From an uncultured Mycoplasmatota bacterium (lineage in GTDB: Bacteria; Bacillota_I; Bacilli_A; RF39; UBA660): 10,392 nucleotides of DNA. Every line of letters begins with the position of its first letter. Within the stretch, counting starts at the first letter, position 1. The notes under the pieces were generated by a model, which ran no database searches, had not been told where the DNA came from, and saw nothing but the letters and a program-made list of their open reading frames with translations. Shown piece after piece: positions 1 to 5,299 of the stretch. The stretch spans positions 1 through 10,392 of the forward strand of contig URLV01000037.1 of NCBI GenBank assembly GCA_900548725.1, in the 5' to 3' direction. A program made the translations under genes and the position numbers.

Positions 1-190
1 TAATTCCTTGTACTACATTAGTATTTTCTCCATACTCTAGTACTAGATTTGCTGTACTTACACTTATTGATTTTGTATTAGTATTTCCAGTTATTTTAGT
101 TAGGAAGTAAGCATATGTTAAGCCTACTAATATCATTAGTACTAGAAATATTCCAGTTATACTAACTATTATTTTTTGTTTTCTTGTCAT
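1..190 (-). CDS. TasA/camelysin-like secreted protein, N-terminal part only (runs off left edge)
   Basis: Sixty-three codons are visible, beginning MTRKQKIIVSITGIF and continuing through a hydrophobic segment (about residues 7-29) that ends in LTYAYF, then GNTNTKSISVSTANLVLEY. The layout of a basic start, a hydrophobic helix, an A-Y/F junction and then a beta-strand-rich segment is that of SipW-dependent signal peptides of the TasA/camelysin family. The start is supported by AGAAAGGA about 8 bases upstream of ATG. It is a paralog of the next gene upstream (2313-250), with the same residues at most positions of the first 45. The intergenic gap is only 59 bases and shows no terminator, so it is probably cotranscribed with that gene. 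Its C-terminal part, and so its real function, cannot be seen. Confidence 0.8.
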   Translation of the reverse strand, partial: MTRKQKIIVSITGIFLVLMILVGLTYAYFLTKITGNTNTKSISVSTANLVLEYGENTNVVQGI

Positions 191-237
191 TTTATTATTC
201 CTTTCTTCTTAAAAGTTTACTACTCTATTTATTTTTA

Positions 238-272
238 ATTCTAAATCAACTATTTTAAATATTCTAAATCAA
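238..272. repeat. 12-bp direct repeat at the 3' end of the surface protein gene
   Basis: ATTCTAAATCAA occurs at 238-249 and again at 261-272. On the coding strand the second copy encodes the terminal IDLEY of the 687-residue protein. The first copy lies just after the stop codon and in another frame reads VDLELKINRVVNF then stop, resembling an alternative C-terminus. This may be a small duplication or a recombination scar. Confidence 0.6.
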
Positions 273-2313
273 TTCTACTTAATTTTGTATTTGTATTTAT
301 TGTTATATTGTTTATATTATTTATTATGTTTAATTCGTCGTAAAAAATATTTTCTTCTATTGGTGTTTCCAATACATAATTTATTTTTAAAGGATTATTG
401 TTTGATTTTGCATTACTTATAAATGTTTTAAATTCATCAACTGTTTTATTTGTATAAAAATGAAATGCATTAACATTAACAGTACTTGTAAACTTTTCGC
501 TACCTTTTTCAACATTAGATGTATATTTAAAATAATTACTCATAGCTTCAGTTAATCTATGTTTTTTTTCATAGTATAATCCATAACCATATTCACCAAT
601 TTTCTCCTTGCCATCAAATGTCGCGTTTCCAACATTTCTAACAACTTTCTTATTTATTAAATCTATATAATCACTATAGTCTCCTATTTTTCTTAACGGT
701 TCATCTAAATATATATTTTTTATTTTTTCATGATAAGTTTCATAATCAGTTGCAGTATCTCCAATTTCTATTTGAAAATCTTTTATAGTATATTTACCAG
801 CAGTAGTCCAATTAAATCTTATATATTCTACATCATCATTTAATGTAGTAGTAGTTCCTATATCCACTTCAGTGTTAAGATCAGTTTTGCTATAACCTGT
901 TATCATCTGAGCTTTTCCGTTTTTTAAAACTGCATCAACTCTGAAATTATTTCCTGTTACATTTGTTACTTTACCACTTGAAGTTATTTTTGTACCTTTT
1001 TTTAAATTTATTTTTATTCCATTAGTATACATTTTTGGATTTGTAGTAAAAGTATATTCATTACCGTTTTTTATAACATAATTTGAATATGACAACATTT
1101 TATCCATATCCATTAGATTTTTTCCAGTAGTTTTAAGTTCTATTTTATATTTTCCATTATTTACATCATTTGTATCAGTAATTAAATCTCCTACACTGTT
1201 GATTTCACTTGGATATTCAAGGGATGGACTGTCAGGTATAAATTCATCATATTTAACACTATCAGCACTTACCATAATATTTTTTACTTTATATTCATTT
1301 GCAGCATAACCAGTTGAACGTTGAAAAGATAAAACTAAATATGAAGAATTCTGTATTGCTACTCCATAATCATTGTTACCACCAAAAGTAACACGAACCT
1401 GATAATTATCTTCCTTATCCTTAAAAGCAGAACCATTTCCACTTAATTTCTTTCCGTTTTCATCATTATATGTAATATTTATATGTGCATTACCACCACT
1501 AACTAACAAATAACTAACATTTACAGAATCACTTCTTTTATTCCATGGTATTTTTATATCTGCTTTCGATGTTAAATCTGGTAATGTTAAATTACCATCA
1601 TCATCAACATATGCACCATTTGTTAATTCCCATTTACCATATTTAAATGATGAACATAAATTACTAGATTGTGTAGAAATATTTTGTAAGCTATTTCCAT
1701 ATATTTTAAAATTCTTTATTGCTTTTGCATTATCTACAAAGATACTTTCTGATTCTTCATTTTTTACTACTTCACCTTTTGCACTTCTTATATCTAGTAT
1801 CTTTACGTTTCCTTCAAATTTTTTGTACATGTTATCATTTTGCAAATCATTAGTTTCTAAAAACTCTACTGTTAATTCAAAACTTTGTATTTCTCCTACT
1901 TTTATATTATTTACGGCTATTACTCCATCATTACTTGGATATATTAGATTATTTCCGTTACAATCCCCTTCTGTTGAACTACATTTTAGGGTTAAATATA
2001 AATCTTTTTTGTCTTCAAATTCATTTATTATATTTTCTAAATATACTGTATAATTTTCTACTTCTCTATTTCCTTTATTTTCCACGCTAAAAGTTTTTAC
2101 AATTTTATCTCCTGGCATCATATTTTCTTTACTTATCAAACCATTACCATCATCATATTTTAATTCTAACTTTGCTAAACTTACTGTTAATGATTTTTCA
2201 TTAGTATTGCCCTTTATTGTTGTTAAGTAATATGCATAAGTTAGTCCTATCAATATTAATAAAATCAAAACTATTCCCGTTATACTAATAGTTATTTTTT
2301 GCTTACGATTCAT
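250..2313 (-). CDS. Secreted/surface protein: TasA-like N-terminus with phage tail-protein-like C-terminal region
   Basis: A protein of 687 residues. The start chosen is ATG at 2313 (MNRKQKITIS), because AAGGAG lies 9 bases upstream. A longer reading from TTG at 2373 would translate the promoter and the G run. Residues 8-28 form a hydrophobic segment ending GLTYAYY, a SipW-type signal. Residues 46-175 contain MMPGDKIVKTFSVENKG, the PGD...F.V.N.G pattern of the TasA/camelysin family of biofilm-fibre and surface proteins. Residues 200-350 look like a beta-sandwich binding module. From about 358 on, DSPSLEYPSEINSVGD, TTGKNL, FQIEIGDTATDYETYHEK, LDEPLRKIGDYSDYID and LKINYVLETPIEENI match patterns I associate with tail and receptor-binding proteins of Bacillota phages. 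Exported surface binding or fibre-associated function is inference. A paralog follows 59 bases downstream. Expression is probably phase variable (see 2303-2428). Confidence 0.85.
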   Translation of the reverse strand: MNRKQKITISITGIVLILLILIGLTYAYYLTTIKGNTNEKSLTVSLAKLELKYDDGNGLISKENMMPGDKIVKTFSVENKGNREVENYTVYLENIINEFEDKKDLYLTLKCSSTEGDCNGNNLIYPSNDGVIAVNNIKVGEIQSFELTVEFLETNDLQNDNMYKKFEGNVKILDIRSAKGEVVKNEESESIFVDNAKAIKNFKIYGNSLQNISTQSSNLCSSFKYGKWELTNGAYVDDDGNLTLPDLTSKADIKIPWNKRSDSVNVSYLLVSGGNAHINITYNDENGKKLSGNGSAFKDKEDNYQVRVTFGGNNDYGVAIQNSSYLVLSFQRSTGYAANEYKVKNIMVSADSVKYDEFIPDSPSLEYPSEINSVGDLITDTNDVNNGKYKIELKTTGKNLMDMDKMLSYSNYVIKNGNEYTFTTNPKMYTNGIKINLKKGTKITSSGKVTNVTGNNFRVDAVLKNGKAQMITGYSKTDLNTEVDIGTTTTLNDDVEYIRFNWTTAGKYTIKDFQIEIGDTATDYETYHEKIKNIYLDEPLRKIGDYSDYIDLINKKVVRNVGNATFDGKEKIGEYGYGLYYEKKHRLTEAMSNYFKYTSNVEKGSEKFTSTVNVNAFHFYTNKTVDEFKTFISNAKSNNNPLKINYVLETPIEENIFYDELNIINNINNITINTNTKLSRIDLEYLK

Positions 2314-2343
2314 ATTCCCACTCTCCTTCTTATTACACAAAAA

Positions 2344-2373
2344 ATTATATTTCTTTATACCCCCCCCCCCCAA
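2344..2373 (-). promoter_or_regulatory. Promoter of the surface protein gene, with a G12 run in the -35/-10 spacer
   Basis: On the minus strand TATAAT (2349-2344) is a perfect -10. TTGGGG (2373-2368), the best -35 candidate, lies 18 bases upstream with the present G run. Eight of the twelve G fall in the spacer, so losing one G would give the optimal 17. The predicted transcript start near 2337 leaves a leader of about 24 bases carrying AAGGAG at 2328-2323. The -35 match is weak (TTG only), so the spacing interpretation is an inference. Confidence 0.6.
2360..2371. repeat. Homopolymer of 12 C (G12 on the coding strand)
   Basis: Twelve consecutive C in a sequence where long G or C runs are otherwise absent. 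It lies about 50 bases upstream of the start codon of the surface protein gene and inside its predicted promoter. The facing block GGGGGAGTTGGG at 2381-2392 is the counterpart in the opposite arm and is interrupted. The two can pair as a CCCCC/GGGGG stem with a 9-base loop. Confidence 0.9.
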
Positions 2374-2376
2374 CGA

Positions 2377-2405
2377 TTTTGGGGGAGTTGGGAAAGAGAT
2401 ATAAT
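2377..2405 (+). promoter_or_regulatory. Opposed promoter-like element inside the inverted repeat
   Basis: On the plus strand TATAAT lies at 2400-2405 with TTTTGG 17 bases upstream (2377-2382). The surrounding sequence matches the surface-gene promoter on the other strand: a G-rich block, AAAGAGA, TATAAT, a T run, then ATGAATCGTAA. It lacks the segment holding the ribosome binding site, and the reading frame after ATG at 2418 closes after nine codons. In the present orientation it therefore has no recognisable target gene. Confidence 0.4.
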
Positions 2406-2484
2406 TTTTAATTTTTTATGAATCGTAAATTTAATTTTCTTATTTAATATCACAACGGTATTACTACCCTAATAAAATATTATC

Positions 2485-2510
2485 AAAAAAAGATACCTAT
2501 TTCAAGTATC
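2485..2510 (-). terminator. Rho-independent terminator after the SDR gene
   Basis: Minus-strand GATACTTG-AAA-TAGGTATC (2510-2492) folds into an 8-bp stem with two G-U pairs and is followed by seven T (2491-2485). It begins 10 bases after the stop codon of the dehydrogenase gene and separates it from the surface protein locus. Confidence 0.75.
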
Positions 2511-2520
2511 AACCTTCAAT

Positions 2521-3294
2521 TTATATTTTTTTTTTATTATATTTTTTTATTTTTATATTTTGAATATTATAATTAATTTTTAATAATAATTTAGTTGGTA
2601 TTAATCTAGTCATAAATATAGCTACTTTCATTTTAAATGTTGGTATAATAATTAATTTGTTTTTAAACATTTTATCTATTGCATATTTAGCAACATATTG
2701 ACTAGTAGCACTTTTTGTATTAAAGCTTCCTCCTGCAACCTTATTAAAATTAGTATTTACAGGTCCAGGACAAAGTACACTAATCTTTACATTAGACTTC
2801 ATATGTCTTAATTCTTCATATATAGCTAAACTACTTCTTAAAACATAATTTTTGGTTGCATAATATGTAGATAGTTTAGGACCAGCCATAAAACCTGCAC
2901 TAGAAGCAACATTCAAAATATAACCTCTATCTTTTTTAACAAAATCTTTCAAAAATAATTTTGTCAAAACATGTACAGCAACTATATTTACATTTATCAT
3001 ATTTAATTCAGTTTCTAAATCTGTATCAATAAAATTACCAAATAATCCAAAACCAGCATTATTTATTAATATATCAATATCATCATTTTTACAATTATCA
3101 TATATTTTATAAACGTTTTCTAAAACACTTAAATCATAATCATAAATAGTAATATCCGTTTTACATTTATTTTTAACATTTTCTAATTCTTCTTTATCTC
3201 TACCAACTAATATTAAATCATAACCTAAATCAGATAAATAATACGCCATATCTCTACCAATACCACTACTTCCACCAGTAATTAACGCTTTCAT
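2521..3294 (-). CDS. SDR family NAD(P)-dependent oxidoreductase
   Basis: A protein of 257 residues, the usual length for a classical short-chain dehydrogenase/reductase. TGGSSGIG at residues 6-13 is the Rossmann dinucleotide-binding loop, and GRD at 31-33 follows beta-strand 2. NNAG is at 78-81, the catalytic serine is in NVASSAG (about S131), and YxxxK is Y144/K148. PGPVNT at 176-181 is the usual loop after beta-strand 6. The C-terminal part (about 213-240) is hydrophobic and basic, as in the DltE-like (COG0300) group of SDRs, and ends in a lysine-rich tail. The substrate cannot be read from sequence. The start has AGGAAGGAAG just upstream. It has its own promoter (3355-3363) and terminator (2485-2510), so it is probably a single-gene unit. 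Confidence 0.93.
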   Translation of the reverse strand: MKALITGGSSGIGRDMAYYLSDLGYDLILVGRDKEELENVKNKCKTDITIYDYDLSVLENVYKIYDNCKNDDIDILINNAGFGLFGNFIDTDLETELNMINVNIVAVHVLTKLFLKDFVKKDRGYILNVASSAGFMAGPKLSTYYATKNYVLRSSLAIYEELRHMKSNVKISVLCPGPVNTNFNKVAGGSFNTKSATSQYVAKYAIDKMFKNKLIIIPTFKMKVAIFMTRLIPTKLLLKINYNIQNIKIKKYNKKKI

Positions 3295-3354
3295 ATATTC
3301 TTCCTTCCTATAATTTTTTTAATCATCATACAATTTTCACATACTCACAAATAA

Positions 3355-3363
3355 ATTATATCA
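3355..3363 (-). promoter_or_regulatory. Extended -10 promoter of the SDR gene
   Basis: TGATATAAT on the minus strand (3363-3355) is a perfect extended -10 (TGn-TATAAT). The -35 position (about 3383-3378, TTTTAT) is poor, as is common with extended -10 promoters. The predicted leader is about 55 bases and ends with the AGGAAGGAAG ribosome binding site. Confidence 0.6.
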
Positions 3364-3367
3364 CAAT

Positions 3368-3408
3368 AAAAAAATTAATAAAACATTTCCTACCTTATTA
3401 ATTTTTTT
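3368..3408 (-). terminator. A/T-only hairpin at the end of the 98-residue gene (probable terminator)
   Basis: Fourteen-base arms, AAAAAAATTAATAA and TTATTAATTTTTTT on the minus strand (3408-3395 and 3381-3368), enclose a 13-base loop that contains the stop codon of the 98-residue gene. The 3' arm ends in seven T. The stem has no G or C, so termination strength is uncertain. The position suits a terminator just before the SDR promoter. Confidence 0.5.
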
Positions 3409-3686
3409 ATATCTTCTTTATCTATAACATCTTGCATTAAAGTACTAATCTCTATAACTTTATACATTCTTTTTAGACATTCTTTTTTTTCAATATTGCT
3501 AATAATATTATTATCATTAATACAATTTTTAAAAACATAAATATTATCATCTTGAAAATAAAAATAATAAACTCCATCTACACCGTTTTCTTTTATTACA
3601 ATTATATCTTCTCTTTTATATAAATTATACGTTTTTTCTTCATAATAAAACTCTATATTAACTTTTGGTATATCTAACTTAATCAT
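3390..3686 (-). CDS. Hypothetical 98-residue protein with palindrome-controlled promoter
   Basis: I do not recognise this protein. It is 98 residues, with no signal peptide or membrane segment. The first two thirds (about 1-57) look beta-rich, with alternating hydrophobic and tyrosine residues (IEFYYEEKTYNLY, DGVYYFYFQDDNIYVF). The last third looks helical (IEKKECLKRMYKVIEIS, DVIDKEDIKKLI). The reading frame is credible because AGGAGG lies 8 bases upstream of ATG and a near-consensus promoter precedes it. It sits between rpe and the SDR gene with its own promoter and probable terminator, so it appears to be regulated separately from both. Confidence 0.75.
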   Translation of the reverse strand: MIKLDIPKVNIEFYYEEKTYNLYKREDIIVIKENGVDGVYYFYFQDDNIYVFKNCINDNNIISNIEKKECLKRMYKVIEISTLMQDVIDKEDIKKLIR

Positions 3687-3714
3687 ATTTTATTCCTCCT
3701 GATACTGAATAAAA

Positions 3715-3743
3715 ATTCTAACATATATTTTTTTACTTGTCAA
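3715..3743 (-). promoter_or_regulatory. Near-consensus sigma-A-type promoter of the 98-residue gene
   Basis: TTGACA (3743-3738), a 17-base spacer, then TAGAAT (3720-3715) on the minus strand: a perfect -35 and a 5/6 -10 at ideal spacing. The predicted start near 3708 leaves a short leader carrying AGGAGG. Confidence 0.85.
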
Positions 3744-3748
3744 CAAGT
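3735..3748. promoter_or_regulatory. Palindrome over the -35 box (candidate operator)
   Basis: ACTTGT-CA-ACAAGT is a perfect inverted repeat with 6-base arms around a 2-base centre. It covers the whole -35 hexamer of the 98-residue gene, a position where a dimeric repressor would block transcription. TTGT..ACAA resembles sites of some GntR-family repressors, but no regulator gene is present and the family is not determined. Confidence 0.45.
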
Positions 3749-3757
3749 TTTCCAATT

Positions 3758-3807
3758 AAAACAGCATTAATATATTTACTATCAATACTATAAATTATAA
3801 CTGTTTT
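3758..3807 (-). terminator. Possible weak terminator after rpe
   Basis: AAAACAG and CTGTTTT (7-base arms at 3801-3807 and 3758-3764) enclose a 36-base AT-rich loop that can pair further (ATTTA with TAAAT). On the minus strand only four T, all part of the stem, end the structure, so it is a weak candidate for the end of the rlmN-rpe operon. On the plus strand seven T follow the stem start (3804-3810), but there is no plus-strand gene. Confidence 0.3.
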
Positions 3808-3839
3808 TTTATAATAATTTTAAACAAAAAGAATATTTT

Positions 3840-4469
3840 TTATCTTAAATTATCTATCATAGATTGATAATCATCATTCATACAAATATATGAACCACTA
3901 ATAACAAAGTCTACATTTCTAACTTTATCAATAGTATCTTTATTTATTCCACCATCAATACTTATCTTATAATTTAATTTTTTATTCTTTCTTATTTTAT
4001 CTAAAATATCAATTTTATAAACTACACTATCCATAAACTTTTGTCCACCTTTTCCAGGCTCTACACTCATTATCAAAACATTATCAACCTTATCTAAATA
4101 TTTTTCTATAAACTCTACACTAGTTTTAGGCTTTATACTTAAACCCACTCCAATACCATAACTCTTAATCAAATCAACTAAATCATCTATATTATTATTT
4201 ATTTCACTATGTATTGTAATAAATTTAGGTGATAAATTCTTATATTCTAGTATATATTTTATAGGATTATCAACCATCAAATGTATATCTAACATCTTAT
4301 TAGTATTCTTTAATACATCTTTAACATCATTATATATACAAGATATATTAGGAACAAAATTACCATCCATTACATCAACGTGTATATATTCTACATCTGT
4401 TTTATTTATTTTATCTATTGTATCTTTTAAATTATATTTACTTTTTAGAAAAGACACGGCTATTTCCAT
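3840..4469 (-). CDS. rpe: Ribulose-phosphate 3-epimerase
   Basis: A TIM-barrel enzyme of 209 residues that interconverts ribulose 5-phosphate and xylulose 5-phosphate in the non-oxidative pentose phosphate pathway. Family motifs are HVDVMDGNFVPN (30-41), DIHLMV (61-66), MSVEPGKGGQKFM (134-146), SIDGGIN (170-176) and SGSYI (191-195). The metal ligands are predicted to be H30, D32, H63 and D172, with phosphate held by GG (173-174) and SGS. The usual APSILSADF start is here AVSFLKSKY, a divergence at a normally conserved place, while the catalytic ligands are intact. It overlaps the end of rsgA by 32 bases, so translation is probably coupled. Its own binding site (GGTG, 7 bases upstream) is modest. 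It is the last gene of the operon. Confidence 0.95.
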   Translation of the reverse strand: MEIAVSFLKSKYNLKDTIDKINKTDVEYIHVDVMDGNFVPNISCIYNDVKDVLKNTNKMLDIHLMVDNPIKYILEYKNLSPKFITIHSEINNNIDDLVDLIKSYGIGVGLSIKPKTSVEFIEKYLDKVDNVLIMSVEPGKGGQKFMDSVVYKIDILDKIRKNKKLNYKISIDGGINKDTIDKVRNVDFVISGSYICMNDDYQSMIDNLR

Positions 4470-5292
4470 ACATATTCACCAACCCTAAATAATTTTCATA
4501 TCTACTTTTTAATATTTTTTTATTATTAACCAATTCTTTTATCTTACATTCTTTTTCTTTTGTATGTGTACAATCTTTATATGGACATTCTACTCTACTA
4601 AATTCTATAAACGAATTTTTTATATCATCTAAGCTAACATCATTTAAATCCAAAGAACTAAATCCAGGAGTATCTGCTATAAAAGACGTTTTATATTTAA
4701 ATAATTCTACATGTCTAGTAGTATGTTTACCACGTCCTAATGCTTCACTTATTTCATTAGTAGCAAGATTTAATTTTTTATCTAATTTATTAAGTAAACT
4801 ACTTTTACCAGCACCAGTTTGTCCAGTTAGTACCAATGTTTTATTTTTTATATACCTTTTTAATTTAAATAAATTATTATTAGTACAAACTTTAATACCA
4901 ATACTAGAATAATATTTCATAATAAATTTTATATATTTTAATTCACTATTTTTTAATAAATCTAATTTAGTAAATACTATAATAGGTTCTATATTATTTA
5001 TCATACACAATGTAATTTGTTTATCTAATAAGTTTAGTGATAAATCAGGTTTTTTAACACTAGTTATTATTAAAGCACTATCTATATTAGAAATACTAGG
5101 TCTATCTAAATTATTTTTTCTAGGTAATATTTCTAATATATAGTTTTCTTTTTCATCAAAATTTACTTTATCACCAACTAAAGGAGTAAGTTTATCATAT
5201 CTAATCTTACCCCTTGCTCTACATTCATATAATTTATTATTCGCCTCTACTGTATATAAATTACTAATTATTTTTACTATTTTACCTTCCAT
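4438..5292 (-). CDS. rsgA: Ribosome small-subunit-dependent GTPase A
   Basis: A protein of 284 residues (B. subtilis YloQ/CpgA) that helps late maturation of the 30S subunit. An N-terminal OB-fold (about 1-62, MEGKIVKIISNLYTVE) precedes a circularly permuted GTPase. TKLD (G4) at 108-111 comes before the P-loop GQTGAGKS (157-164), TTRH (191-194) and DTPGF (G3, 207-211). The C-terminal zinc site is C236, C241, H243 and C249 in CPYKDCTHTKEKEC. I chose ATG at 5292 because family members begin with MxEGKI and GAGGG lies just upstream. An ATG at 5319 would add nine residues and overlap prkC, with a poorer binding site. It lies 7 bases after prkC and overlaps rpe. In Bacillus this GTPase is a known PrkC substrate, in keeping with the neighbourhood. 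Confidence 0.95.
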   Translation of the reverse strand: MEGKIVKIISNLYTVEANNKLYECRARGKIRYDKLTPLVGDKVNFDEKENYILEILPRKNNLDRPSISNIDSALIITSVKKPDLSLNLLDKQITLCMINNIEPIIVFTKLDLLKNSELKYIKFIMKYYSSIGIKVCTNNNLFKLKRYIKNKTLVLTGQTGAGKSSLLNKLDKKLNLATNEISEALGRGKHTTRHVELFKYKTSFIADTPGFSSLDLNDVSLDDIKNSFIEFSRVECPYKDCTHTKEKECKIKELVNNKKILKSRYENYLGLVNMYGNSRVFSKK

Positions 5293-5299
5293 AAACCCT

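Larger units (their letters stand above)
2303..2428. repeat. 12-bp perfect inverted repeat flanking the surface-protein promoter (candidate invertible segment)
   Basis: TTACGATTCATA at 2303-2314 and its exact reverse complement TATGAATCGTAA at 2417-2428 enclose 102 bases. The left copy includes the start codon and codons 2-4 of the 687-residue protein. The right copy reads ATGAATCGTAAA on the plus strand, the same MNRK start, but hits a stop after nine codons. The interior is also roughly symmetric: AAAGAAATATAATTTTT on the minus strand (from about 2356 down) and AAAGAGATATAATTTTT on the plus strand (from about 2393), each preceded by a G-rich block. Either an invertible promoter element or a head-to-head duplication of the gene's 5' region would give this pattern. 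Confidence 0.6.

Noticed and set aside
2314..2373. Longer N-terminus MGGGG... of the surface protein from TTG at 2373
   Set aside because: It would translate the promoter and G run and place a 28-residue polar tail before the signal peptide. ATG at 2313 has an excellent binding site and aligns with the paralog at 190.
2526..2535. T10 run in the SDR gene as a phase-variation tract
   Set aside because: It encodes the lysine-rich C-terminal end, two codons before the stop, so slippage would change only the last residues. A/T runs of this length are expected here.
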